The notes below the pieces were generated by a model. The model saw nothing but the letters and a program-made list of their open reading frames with translations, was not told the origin of the DNA and searched no databases. 64,000 nucleotides of DNA from Isoetes taiwanensis (Eukaryota > Streptophyta > Lycopodiopsida > Isoetales > Isoetaceae). Below, in pieces: positions 44,404 through 56,234 of the stretch. Both the position numbers and the translations under genes were made by a program. How positions within the stretch are numbered: position 1 is the stretch's first letter; every line of letters begins with the position of its first letter. The DNA lies in contig JAJEKV010000265.1 of the NCBI GenBank assembly GCA_021234155.1, positions 1 to 64,000 of the forward strand. The letters run 5' to 3'.

Positions 44404-46905
44404 ATTTTTGCATATGTGCTGATGAAGAATAACCACCTTGTTTACAATTTCTTACGATAATGTTGCTTTGACGAATAAATCAAGCCTACAGTGCAATTGC
44501 ATAAGGGCTACTAATCCATAGACACCCAATAAGTGGATACTCTAATTTGCAGTTGTTAATGCCCAATTCAACTTTCCTACCTTTGTAGAGGACTCAACTC
44601 ACAATTGCAAGGTGGACAAACGACTAATCTCTACGTAACCCACGAATAAAGATATCCTAACTAATAGTTTGGTTGCATCCTACATATTAATGCACACTTT
44701 GTTTAATCGGGGAGTAAAGAATATCCTGGTGGTTTATATTCACAGGCAGTGAGTTCAATGCAATAGATCCATACTAAAGGCTGGATTGCTGAGAGAATGT
44801 CAGCTGCAATTCATGGAAGTCGTATAAAATTGGCAATTGAACGAGTTTTATCGAATTTTTCAATGTTACGATTATGATTTTCTTCATAACAAAACATTTT
44901 CCGTCGGAAGAATAGCGAAGTCCTTCATTCATAAGAGCTTGCATAACTGCAGGCAAAGAGGAAAACAGTAAAATAGTCTGCATGGAAAAGGACGAACGAG
45001 ACACTTAACGTTAGAAATCGGGTGAGGATCCAAATAAACATGATTTTCTTGAGTTAAGAATGTACAACCTTAGTACTATAGAAAAACTCTCTAGCCAACA
45101 TCTGAGATAGTTACCATGTAATTTATGCTGCGTGTAGTTCAATAGGCTGCCAAAGGAAAGGATTGTTCTAATAATTGCAGCCAATTTTTAGACTGCTTCC
45201 TGCAAATGATCTGTACACTACTGAAGGATCATAAATAAGTTTCGAGCATTCTTTTCTTTTAAAACAAAACTTAAACATCGTAGACATCCCCTATTTAATG
45301 ACGCATATTTACAACTTTTATGTCAAATATGCAGATATTCAACACTACATATGCCTCCCTTCTATGGAAGAGAAGCTTCAACATGGAAGCTCTGGGCAGG
45401 TTCATATAATCCTAGAAGTTTCAAAAGTCTAACAACTGAGTTTTGCTGAAAAGTATATTACAGGTTCAAGCTATGCCCATCGCATTTCCAACAAGAGTTT
45501 TATGCTGATCTTGCCGCCAACTAACACTCAGGAATCCAAAGCTTTGGGCTCCGAAACCAACAAGACTTATTGACAAGGGTACGATTCAGGTCTATAATGT
45601 AGGAAAAGGGAAAATACAGAATCAAAGCTCAAGAATCGAGCTCAAAAATCGTACCTGGATGAGAAAAAATCCCCAGTTGAAAGGAAGAAAATCTAAAATT
45701 TCTGATCCGAAACAGACATGCCTCTCAAAGGAAAAAGGCAATCAATGCCGAAATAAGATAAAAGGCAATGCGGAATGGAAGAAATTATAAAGGCAAAAAG
45801 GCAAAAGGCAAATAAATACAAGTTGAAAATACAGAAGTTCCATTTTCGTTGATAATGGCTGTTAGTAGATCTACACGATCACAAAATGAAGGCGAATATC
45901 GTTTTGCTCTACTTGGTGTACTAGGAAATGGAGCTTACGGCAAGGTTTACAAAGCATTGGATCACAAAACAAAACAGCTTGTTGCAATCAAGATGTCAAC
46001 GAAACGCTTTCAAGAATCTGATATAATCGACGAAATAGAAGCAGAATGTTTGGGAGCGATGAACCACCCAAATGTGCCAAATGTGATACATCTTGAAGCA
46101 AGTTTTATGTATGATGGTAGGCTAAATCTGGTTATGGAGTGTATGGAATGCAACTTACGAGACTTCTTGCGCAGCCGAACAGAATTTCTCCAACACTATG
46201 AGGCCCGGGATTTGGCACGGCAGCTTCTGGAAGGTTTAGCATACATACATGAGAAGGGATATTTCCACCGTGATCTTACACCTGCAAATCTGCTACTCAA
46301 AAAAGGCCTTAGCATTGACCTAAAAATTGCAGACTTTGGCATGGCAAGAAAGAAATCTTCCAGGGCGCCCTTGGAGTTTGGAGTAACTACTCTGCATTAC
46401 AGAGCGCCGGAAGTGCTGCTGCAATCGCCATATTACGATGAAGCCATAGATATGTGGTCGGCCGGAGTTATAATTGCAGAAATGTTTAGCTTGAGGCCAA
46501 TATTTTGTGGAGAAAATGAGGAGCAACAGCTGGAGAAGATTTGCAACATTCTGGGATGCCCTAATATGGAGGAATGGGAAGAAGGGTTGAAGCTTGCGCA
46601 CCTGGTCGGATTCGAGTTTTCTCAACTGTGGCCCAAGGAAAAATTGTGCGAGCTCCTTCCGACGGCCACCTTTGAAGCTGTTCGTCTGATATGCATACTG
46701 CTATCCTGGAATCCGTCACATCGGCCCACTGCTGCACAGGCGCTTCAGCATCCCTTTTTCCATCTTCCTACTGGATGTTGAAAAAACAGTCCTGGTAAAT
46801 ATCGGACATTGTCATGCTTAAAAACGTGTATTCTATTTTGTTGGAGGGTATTCTCCTAGTGGTTGGGACCATGATTCCCGTATTGTATTGTATTTAAAAT
46901 GGTAT
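44404..46905 (+). repeat. Segmental duplication, copy 2 (kinase locus)
   Basis: Collinear with 40,226-43,030. Differences include the missing block of about 265 bp (junction near 45,009), small indels upstream, and a shortened 3' flank after the stop codon. Beyond 46,905 the two copies diverge completely. Confidence 0.95.
45855..46781 (+). CDS. MAK/RCK-type (CMGC) protein kinase, copy 2
   Basis: A complete intronless ORF of 308 residues, about 93-95% identical to copy 1 by eye. All landmarks are kept: GNGAYG, VAIK, HRDLTPAN, DFGMARKK, YRAPE, DMWSAG. The same two departures are also kept (Thr instead of Lys in the catalytic loop, no TxY), so they predate the duplication. A 9-bp tandem duplication adds three residues after the helix-C region (NHPNVPNVIHLEA against NHPNVIHLEA). 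Other changes are mostly conservative (for example ICILLSW for ISRLLSW). Two copies both open over 300 codons hints at constraint, or at a young duplication. Confidence 0.9.
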   Translation: MAVSRSTRSQNEGEYRFALLGVLGNGAYGKVYKALDHKTKQLVAIKMSTKRFQESDIIDEIEAECLGAMNHPNVPNVIHLEASFMYDGRLNLVMECMECNLRDFLRSRTEFLQHYEARDLARQLLEGLAYIHEKGYFHRDLTPANLLLKKGLSIDLKIADFGMARKKSSRAPLEFGVTTLHYRAPEVLLQSPYYDEAIDMWSAGVIIAEMFSLRPIFCGENEEQQLEKICNILGCPNMEEWEEGLKLAHLVGFEFSQLWPKEKLCELLPTATFEAVRLICILLSWNPSHRPTAAQALQHPFFHLPTGC

Positions 46906-47979
46906 TTTTGTGCATGTTTGAACTGCTTATTTGGTGGGTAAGGCAAATTTCTATGCTATTTCGTAATGGTGTGAGAAGGAAACTTATCAGGCCGTTTTAG
47001 GAAGTTCTGATGTGCCCATGTTGCTGGCCTGAGCTGTTCTTGCAGGCCCAGATTTAGCGCCTATATCACATGCCGGATCACCATGCGCCCATATCACATG
47101 CCTTAGGTTTCAAACTTTAGGTTTCTTGAGCCGGCTTATGAAGCTGAAGCCACGAAGACCCTATTCGTTCTTGCTTGCACCCATCAAATCTCTACCCTCC
47201 TACTTGCTTGCAGTTTTTGTTTCTTTATTTGTTTGTTGCAAGGATCTAATGGGTTGTGGTCCACTTGGGCTCCAATGTCACCTCCTAGAATCAGAGGTTC
47301 GAGGCCTTCAGAACCTGCAGGGATGGTTTTCGACATCCTTTCTGGTTCCATGCAAATGCTTTTCTCCTGTCCAAGGCTTTCTTCTGGCATTTTTTTTTTC
47401 CCATCAACCGGTTGTGGTATGCGCTGCAGGAAAGGGCGGTCGGTTGTGCTTTTGGCACTGAGGTGTTTGAGCATGGCCAATACATCTTTCTGTTTGTTTT
47501 GCACCATTGGGTCTTGTGAATTTAGTTTGCACCATTGAAACTTTAGTTAGGGTAAGGGGAAAATAATCTGAGGCCCTTGATTTGGCAAGAAATATTATGC
47601 CCATCGCTTTACATGTTAACAATTCAAATATACCACGGTTATGTCCGGGGTTTAAACATGATCATGTCCAATATTTATTTAAGGTGCTCGATTAAAAAAG
47701 TACCTTTTTTTCCTTACATAGACACCACACTAATATTGCTCACCCGCTTCCTCAATCACCTCATGTCAAGGCAGAGTAATCATTCTTGCTTGTCATCCAA
47801 CACAGGTTGTCAAAGTGGCGACCATTCTAATTAAGCAATTCTGGCCGTCTATTGTAGAGAGGCGGTGCAAGGTAGGTGTGGAAAATAGGGCTTCCAATCA
47901 TGTTCATTTGGGGCTTTAAATCTTGGTCGTCCAAATATTCAAATAGTTGCTTTGAAGTCAAATTCAAAATTTAAAAAGA
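46906..47979. other. No recognisable gene
   Basis: Overlapping open frames on both strands at 47,126-47,540 (up to 111 residues) show no domain and compete with one another. A short repeat, cgcctatatcacatgcc / cgcccatatcacatgcc, lies at 47,057-47,103. Confidence 0.4.
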
Positions 47980-48009
47980 ACTAGTTACGGTGCCCGGCGT
48001 TGCCGGGCG
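47980..48009 (-). mobile_element. Helitron-like 3' terminus
   Basis: On the minus strand the order is gcccggc-aac-gccgggc (7-bp perfect stem, 3-nt loop; 47,992-48,008), then seven bases, then ctag followed by t (47,980). A short GC hairpin a few bases before CTRR-T is the signature of a Helitron 3' end. The element would extend to the right (higher coordinates). I cannot identify its 5' TC end, and no Rep/helicase gene is seen, so it would be non-autonomous. Confidence 0.5.
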
Positions 48010-49040
48010 TAAGTACAATTTTATTGTAGAATTATATGAATGAGATGTAGTGTTTAGGAACATTTGTGGAGTTGCCAATCGTGCTCGTTTTAAATTATTG
48101 TCTAAGTTAGTTGTTTAATACTCAAAAAGGATTTGGAGCATGAATAGCACCAGAGGAGTATAATTTTGCACATAAAAAGATCCTGAATCTTGTGTTTCCA
48201 CCATTTGACCAGTAAAAGTCTCATAAGCATCGGTTAACCCTATGCCAACACACCAGTGAATTCCAGTCTTCAAATACTTTGTATCTACAATTCATTTGAG
48301 AATTTGTAAAAAAAAAAAAACTTTTAAAAAATGGACACCTTAAACGCAATGCCCCAATTGCAAGGGCACAGTCCACCGAGCAATGTAAGTGACATCTTGT
48401 TAGACATAGCCAAATTAATGAGCCGTAGATAGAATGGTAGAGCGCATGGATTCGTTGGAAGAAATGGAATTACTATCCATAAAGACCGTTAAACTTGATA
48501 AATTGTTTCCACAAAGAAGGATGGGATATTATTTCCAGAAGCAACATCAAAGGTATAATAGATGTGGCACATATAAAAAAAACATTTGCAAAAATGTTGT
48601 GCACGTCCATACTTGATATCCACTTAGTGAAGTTGAAGTAAGCAATTTCTATGAGCTTTGGGAATCTAAGATCTATAAAAAAGAAGATATTCTATCATCT
48701 ATGAGAACTTAGGATTCTTGAAATGGAAGACATTGCCACAACCGGATTAAAGCCCTATAAACAATTCTTAGAGACCTATAAAATGTAGTTTGACTTTGGC
48801 AAATCACTAACACGTCAGTGAAAGAAAAGCGAGAAATAAAATAATGTCGTGATGGGCTATGAAACAGAACAAAGGCTTCATGTAGAAAGTTCCAACTCTG
48901 CAACTTACATTGTCCGTTCAAGTCAATGTCTATGAGACTGAACAAAAGATTTAGCGGCGAGAACTGCTAACTTTGCAACTTACATTGCCTACTCAATCTC
49001 TATGACCTTATGTATATACCATCAAATCTAGGTAAACATA
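48010..49040. other. No gene recognised; possible body of the Helitron-like element
   Basis: AT-rich sequence with an A run at 48,309-48,321 and a 60-codon open frame at 48,434-48,616 of no known family. gcaacttacattg recurs at about 48,899 and 48,975. Confidence 0.35.
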
Positions 49041-49042
49041 AG

Positions 49043-49080
49043 ATATAGTAATGGCGCCCAGCACTGTTGGGCATGAGTTG
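49043..49080 (-). repeat. Second, degenerate copy of the hairpin terminus
   Basis: agtaatggcgcccagcactg-ttgggcatgagt aligns base for base with the 47,984-48,015 terminus (agttacggtgcccggcgttg-ccgggcgtaagt). The stem gccca/tgggc (49,056-49,060 and 49,068-49,072) is kept with compensatory changes (g to a with c to t), but the terminal ctag has become ctat. Same orientation, so a second related insertion. Confidence 0.5.
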
Positions 49081-49242
49081 ATAGTCGTTTATCGCTTAAG
49101 AACGCTTGTATGAATGTCATGAATGTGAATATCTAGCTTTGATTTGATGAGGCAGTTCTTGTTGATTTCAACCTGTGTCAAGCATAATTTCCATGAGTGC
49201 TATCGAGCTTTGGTTTGATGAGGCCAATTCTTTTTAATTTCA

Positions 49243-49321
49243 ACCTTGTGCGAAGCATGCTTTCTATGAACATGCACTATTCCCTTGTGCGAAGCATGCT
49301 TTCCATGAACATGCACTATTC
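49243..49321 (+). repeat. 39-bp direct tandem duplication
   Basis: Two copies of ccttgtgcgaagcatgcttt…catgcactattc at 49,243 and 49,282, differing at one base. A looser version of the neighbouring tttgatttgatgaggc phrase also repeats at 49,137 and 49,210. Confidence 0.9.
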
Positions 49322-51535
49322 CCATTTGAATGCTCATCACGACACGTTTGTTTCAATTTTTTAGAATTTGTCTGCATCATTTTGTCTTAGATTTATTCAG
49401 GTTCATATATTACAAAGTGGAAAGATTTTTCTTGCATTTGTGCCGTAGTGTCATATTATCATTTTCATCATACAACAATTTACAGTGGAGATAAATCTAT
49501 GAAACAATGTTTTGTTATTTTCCCTTTGCCAACCAAAATATACATTGGGATGTTTAGAACCTTGTTTTGTTTTCTAACACTGGCATTTTGAGAAAATGAC
49601 AGTTGTTTTTCTATAAGATTTGTCTTTTGGTTGGTGTTAAATGTTCAAATTCTAGGGACAACTCCTATGTTTTAAACCTATCATCACAATAATTTAGACT
49701 TGGCTCTTTAATGTGGCATTGAACTCCACTTCATGCAGAACCATATAAAGTTTTCCCACATTTTCCCACGTTTTCCATGCCCGGGAAATTTAGAAAATTT
49801 TGTACGTTGTACATGTGTGTGCGTTTGGGCAAAATAGAGAGCAGTTGAATTCTTACATAGATCTGCCAGCCAAATATAATAGTGACAATAATAGGAACAA
49901 ATAATATCATAATAACAACAACCAGCAGCATTATAGTATACAATAAACGAAAGATATATACCGTGAAGTTATTATGACCTCTCTCTAAATCTTATTTGGC
50001 TGGAGGTTATTTGCGCCCACATAAGACATGCCTAGGCTTCTTTACGATATCTTCACAATTGCCTGCTCAAATATTTCAATATCAAAGATAAAATATTTTG
50101 CACATATGTGAAAATAAGGTTCTTAGATTTGTCGCCATAGCTACTGAATCAGCAACATCTCTCGTGAGCACTCGACAAAGTGGAAAATGAAACTCACTTG
50201 GAATGTCTTTAGCTAAGAGATGTGGTACGATTGCTTCGCAGTGATATCATGCAAATTCCAAAAGCAGGGACTTTAGTAAGCCATTTAATGAAGAACAATT
50301 CTGATGTTCTAAAGTCAAATGCCTATAACACCAAACTTATTATGTATAGAGCATTCTAGATCGAATAAAAGAGATTGTTTTGCCTGCATGGGCTCGTCCA
50401 CGCTACTTTTTTTGGACAATAGGTGGCCAAATATTATTTGATAAAATATGTGACTTTTAGAAATACGACTACCGTGGAAAAGGGGTCTTATTTCATGCTT
50501 TTTTGATGACTCCATGTTACAGTCCAAGGGCAAGTCGCGCTTGCAGGCCTTCGAACCGGGAGTTGGCCTTGGGAGCGCCACCGGATGGCTTGGGAATGCT
50601 CCAGAGGTCAGTTGCCGCTTAGGGGCGGCGTATGGATTATTTTTAATGGCATTTGCGTCATATGCTAACTTGACATTTTAATGTAAATGTTATAATGTTT
50701 GCCCGATCAAGAATAGTATGTTCATTGCATATGATTTTGGAAGGTTCTGGGTTGTATTCGTATAATAATATGTATGATGCTGATGCTGGGGCTTGGAACA
50801 TGAAATATAAAGTGTATTCAGTTTCCTTGTGCATGCATTTTTGTGCAGGATAGATGGTCGTGTGTGCCTTGGCAGATGGCAGACAGAGCTGGGGATGCTA
50901 TCCTTGGCTGTGCAGGTGGCTGGGATCCGATCTTCCATTCCAATTTATGCTTTGGTGCTTGCTTCTGAGATCGGCGTATAGGTAAGCGCTTCCCCTTTGG
51001 AGACAAAGTTGGAAGACAGTTCATTACAGAATCCATGGTCTTTATCTAGGAGAAAACATAAGACACATGTACAAATTGCCAACAGGTGTGCACCATTATC
51101 AAATATTTTTATACGAAACAAATAACTGGCGTTCTCAACAAATTACACATCACCCCATAGCATATTGCTTCAAAAACACCAATACGCAAATGGGTAATCA
51201 ATTATATGCAGTTGGAGCTTCAAAAAGCTACTGATTCAGAACATCAGGAGCTCTTTCCTGCAGGGCCATCTGGTGCAAGTCAGCACCGTGGTTAGCAGGA
51301 TACTTTACACCTTTAAAACATGGTCGAGGGGGGCGTTAAGATGGTGGGCATACTTAATTTTATGAAGGTGTCTTAAGTTTTTGGGGTTTGTTTTTTGATG
51401 GCTCAGAAGTTGCATGGTATATGAAATTTCTGATCTTACATCTAAGGAACCTCACCATATATTTTCTGTACTGCTTAGAAACTTACCATTCAGTCCTTTA
51501 CATTAGGAAACCTTGCCATACATTTTCTGTAGGTG
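49322..51535. other. No recognisable gene; possible upstream part of the aquaporin locus
   Basis: AT-rich sequence. An exon-like segment near 50,841-50,918 (after tttttgtgcag, MADRAGDAILGCAG…) has splice-like borders but no known domain. The 5' coding exon of the aquaporin pseudogene should lie in this interval, but I cannot identify it. Confidence 0.35.
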
Positions 51536-52807
51536 GAGCTTGGGGACCACAAAACCCTCCGTTCCAAAGAGCAGTGGCGAGCAGCATTTGCAAAATTTAT
51601 AGGCACATTATTGTTTGCTGTAGTTGGTTCGGGTAAGATTTGCTCTTTTAGAGATTTACAACATCCACTTTGTTGCACTTCTTTTATTAAAACCAAGCAG
51701 CTATGTAATTGAACGATGTAGACAATATGATTTGTTTCATGTTTAGAAGTTCTTACTATGTAGAAGTACGTGCAACCAGGGATGTTGAATCATAATATGA
51801 AGTCAGGCAGGCTTGTAGCAATAGCATTAGGACATGGCCTTGCAATAGCATGTTTGGCCAGAGCAACATGAGCAATATCAGGAGGGCACTTAAATCCCGT
51901 TGTAACATTGGCATTTGTGGTAGCTGGTAAGGAGACATTGTTGAGAGCTAGTCTCTATGTAGGGGCACAGGTAGAGCAATATATATTATATATCATATCA
52001 TAATACTTTATAATAAGATCACTGTAAAAATTGCCTTCACATTTTAATCAAACTGTAAAGACTGACTATCAAGACTGTCTATAAGGTGACATTATTATAA
52101 ATAATGCCTTCACATTATTTAAGACCCTGAAACTGACATTTCATTGATTCTTTTTAGCTCCTTGGAGCGATCATTGGAGCAGGGCTTTTGAAATCGTCCA
52201 CTCCACGATATTGGAAAGGAGGTCTAGGATCACATGGTCTGTCTCATGGAGTATAGCTTGGTGAAGGGTTTCTTATGGAGTTTATGTTAACAATCATGCT
52301 CATCTTTATCATATTTGGTGTTGTTGTTGATAGGCGAGGACCCAGTAATGCTTTCTTTCTTTATGTGCTCTGATATGGGATGCATACATCCCTTGGTGAA
52401 GTGCTCATAGTTTAAAATCGTGCAGGTGTTATTGCACCCCTCCCAATTGGATTTGCAGTGTTGGTGGATCACTTAGTTGGTGTACCATTTACTGGTGCAT
52501 CCATGAAACCTGCGCGGAGTTTTGGGCCGACACTTGTTTATGGTTATTGGTCCACATCCTTTTGGATTTATTGGTTTGGGCCTTGCTTTGGATCCATTTG
52601 TGCCGCTTCAATGTACAGGTAGTTTTTAACGAATCTCCTCCTATGTTGTTTCTCATTCATTGAGAGCCATTTAACTGAGTTTAATGCTTTGTATGCAGAT
52701 ATGTCTTCCTGGAACCATTGCAGGTTTACAACGCTCCACCTGCCAGGCCTCAAACTCAAGCAAACCCTTTAAAGTCCCAATTTCTAGCCTCTTCACTTCA
52801 TCCATAA
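51536..52807 (+). pseudogene. Aquaporin (MIP family) pseudogene, five exons visible
   Basis: Exon blocks with GT-AG borders: 51,536-51,632 (WRAAFAKFIGTLLFAVVGS, first membrane helix); 51,780-51,970 (GHGLAIACLARAT, stop, AISGGHLNPVVTLAF); 52,158 to about 52,350 (LLGAIIGAGLLKSSTPRYWK… GEGFLMEFMLTIMLIFIIFG); 52,426-52,618 (PLPIGFAVLVDHLVG… GASMKPARSFGPTLVYGYW); 52,699-52,807 (RYVFLEPLQVYNAPP… stop). This would be a six-helix membrane water/solute channel. Lesions: TGA at 51,869, TAG at 52,254, and no good donor after exon 3. The first NPA box is NPV and the second is KPA, losing the pore Asn. The start exon is missing. Wording is nearest TIP/HIP-like plant aquaporins; subfamily uncertain. Confidence 0.88.
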
Positions 52808-53770
52808 CCCTTAGTTTGGTACTGGCTACACTCCAGCATTTCATTCTCGCAAGCCCCCAGACAACCCCAAGATTATCTCATCATCTTGTCGATGATATAA
52901 TGTTGTAGCCTAAAGCATTGCTATCAGATTGTAAAGAGTCCTATGAAGAACTCAATTCTTTATCAAGTGGGAGAGGAAATCACTCTTTATTTATTGGCAA
53001 CCTGAATATTTCAGCGTGTAGGGAACAATCAACGATTTTTAACTTTTATGTGAAACAATCCTTTAGTCCTACTGGTCTCACTTGGTCTATTAATCTTGTT
53101 TGTAGTCCATGTACTTTCGTTGGCTCCATTGCTTCTCATCTCCTTTGATCTATTAATATATTTCAATTTGAGTTTTATATTGTCTTTGTGCTGGTGCGGC
53201 TCAACATATGACAATGGATTACAATATGGTTGGCTTGTTGCTTTCTAGGCCTAGGCGTTTGTATCCTTCTCCTTGGGGCTTACGCTTTTCATCTCAGGCT
53301 TCTTCCTTCCCTTTTCGCTGCAAAGCTCCGGGAAGAGAGTCGACTAAACATCACCCAAGTTGCAACAATCTAAGGGATCAGATAACCAGTAGTTAGTTCC
53401 CAATCAAAGACCACACATGGTGCTCCTACCTTGTAAGACTCTCATGATCACCTTGTAAGACAATCATGATGACCTTATAAGACCCAGACTGACCCCAAAA
53501 ACAGAACTGCTCCTCGAAATTGCCTCCGGCTCTCGTCTTATGCCAGGCAGCTCTCTGAATCTCTACTGACGCTGAGGTGCGAAAGCATGGGGAGCAATCT
53601 AGGGTTAGATGAAACTTAGTGATATGATGGTATTGTTAAAGTGGTCGTCTTTGGTGTCTTAGTACCCGGTTATATAGGAATACATGGGAGAAAATTTACT
53701 TCCATTTGTAGTTGGGCATGAGGTATATGTATTATCCGAGATTTTTATTCTAGCTCAAGGACTTGAAGAA
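52808..53770. other. No recognisable gene
   Basis: Possible 3' flank of the aquaporin relic. Short repeats of accttgtaagac-atcatga lie at 53,430-53,485. Small open frames (52,918-53,148; 53,208-53,396) carry no domain. Confidence 0.4.
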
Positions 53771-53779
53771 TTTTTCATT

Positions 53780-54630
53780 TGACATCCATGCGTGCTGAGG
53801 AAGAGATCTTTTTCCATGAGCTCTTAAATCTTTATTGTGCTGTATTTGCTACTTTGTTAGATAACTTTGAGCTCAAGCACTTGAATAGTTTTTTCGTTTG
53901 ACATCCTTGCATCCCGAGGAAGAGGTGTTTTCCCATGAACGCTTAAATCTGTCGAAAGATTGCTGCTATTGCAAGGTTGCACAAACTATTGGTGAAGTCA
54001 CTAGGCATAATGGAGAGTGAGGCTAGTAGCATTTTTTGATCTCTCTAGCGTTGTAGCATAAGAGATAGTGCAATTAATTGGTAGAGGTGGATCTATCACT
54101 TTCTCAGTTCTCAGAAAAAGGTTACCATGTCGAAGGTTTATCTTATAGGACTGATAACAAAGATTGATAATGATTTCTACTAGCATATAAAAAGTGGTAG
54201 AGACGACGTCCTTGTGACATTGTGTTGAGGAAGAGATCTTTTTCAGCTCTTAAATCTTAATTCTGATGGGTTTGCTACTTCTATAGATGACTTTTCATTG
54301 GGATTTTTATGTAAGTACATGAACATAAGCACTATTACAGCTCCATAATATGTCAAAAAATTGCTGCTATTGCAAGGTTGCACAAACTACTGTTGAAGTC
54401 ACCAAACGTAATGGAGGGTGACTCTGGTAGATTTTTCTCATCTCTCCAGCATTGTAGCGTAGAGATAATGCAATTAATTGGTAGAGGTGGGCGTATCCCT
54501 TTTCCAGTTATCAAAACAAGGTTGCCATGTCCAAGGTTTATCTTTTATGACTGATAACAAAGATAGTGATAAACAATTTCTACTGGCGTGTAAAACATGG
54601 TAGAGATGACATCCTTGCGAGCGCTATATT
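53780..54630 (+). repeat. ~400-bp tandem repeat, two full copies and a partial
   Basis: tgctgctattgcaaggttgc starts at 53,961 and 54,362 (period 401). The flanking phrases gcaattaattggtagaggtg, gactgataacaaagat and gaggaagagatctttttc recur in the same order. A third partial copy of the gaggaagag…cttaaatct part lies at about 53,795-53,835. Confidence 0.88.
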
Positions 54631-54789
54631 TATCTTTTGTTGGTTTAGGAGTCAATAGGTAATATAGAGTTTGATAATTGATACTGAATTATATGAGTTT
54701 GGAATTGATTTTGTTGCTAGATATGTGTTGGTCAATTGGGTAGTTATTATGGTTGTTTGATGTTGATGCTTCTTTGTATGTTGTAGGGG

Positions 54790-55267
<478 letters not shown>

Positions 55268-55319
55268 TGAAATGTTTTTATTTTTTATTCACGTCTGCAC
55301 CACCGTGTCTATGAGACGT

Positions 55320-56212
55320 TCAACAAGTACATTCAACATTATAAAAAATATCATCTAATGCATCCTCAGACAGTAATGCATTAGCCTCTTCTCCCAAATC
55401 TTCTCTCAAAAATGAATTATGACTAATTTGTTCTCTCATATTTAGGGCATCTCTTATAAATTTCCCAATAAGTTTACCTTCCAAATTAAAAAACTCCAGC
55501 AGGGTTGACGCCGAGATATTGTACCTGTTTTGGATTTCCACATAGGTTGGGCATCTCAAAAGCACGTGTTGCTCATCCTCCACTTCCTGCATATTACAAG
55601 TCTTACAAAGCCTCATTTCATGCAGAATATCCCCCCATCTACCAACTTCCACCCCAAGCCTGTGTGAACTAAGCCTCATTCTGCTAATGGAGTGTCTAAG
55701 TTTCAAAGAAATACCTTCTCCCAAGTACCTGGCCTCTTGGAGTCCTGGATTTATATACTTTCTGTAGAACTCTTTCTTTACTTCTGGAACTCTCCAATTC
55801 TTCATAGTAACATGTTCTGTAACCCACGCTCGGATATCCTTGTGATGGATATACAAATCCTGCATATTTAGTCCCCACTTCCACATCCATTCCTCCACGT
55901 CAGCATACCAACCCTTCATCTTTGTCTCCTCCATTGCCAAATACGGCAAACTATCATCGGCCCTTTCAAATCTTATCTTATAGAGATATGTAAGCAACTT
56001 ACACAAAGCTTACGCTTCACGGGCAAAGATACCACATTCGCCAATAGCATATCATATGGAGTTTGTGCTTTTGTACCCAATTCCGTTCTAAGAAACTTCT
56101 TCTGCACTTTCTCCACCTTTTTCCATGTATCCGCCGCCAATCCTCGCCCCCAAACCTCACATCCATATAGCAATCTTATGTCGGACAAGCGTCTTATATA
56201 ACATTTTTTCAT
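55320..56212 (-). pseudogene. LINE copy 2 ORF2 C-terminal part
   Basis: Two overlapping minus frames (56,212-55,973, then 56,006-55,320). The first has LLYGCEVWGRGLAADTW and FLRTELGTKAQTPYDML, parallel to the WELGVKPQTPYCML of copy 1. The second carries LCKTCNMQEVEDEQHVLLRC, a CxxC…HxxxxC putative zinc-binding motif about 80 residues before the end. It stops at TGA (55,320-55,322). One frameshift separates the pieces. Confidence 0.85.
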
Positions 56213-56234
56213 GTTAAAATTCCAAATTTCAGCT

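Noticed and set aside
47126-47540. Overlapping 100-codon ORFs on both strands
   Set aside because: Frames on opposite strands compete, none has a domain, and no splice or promoter signal favours one.
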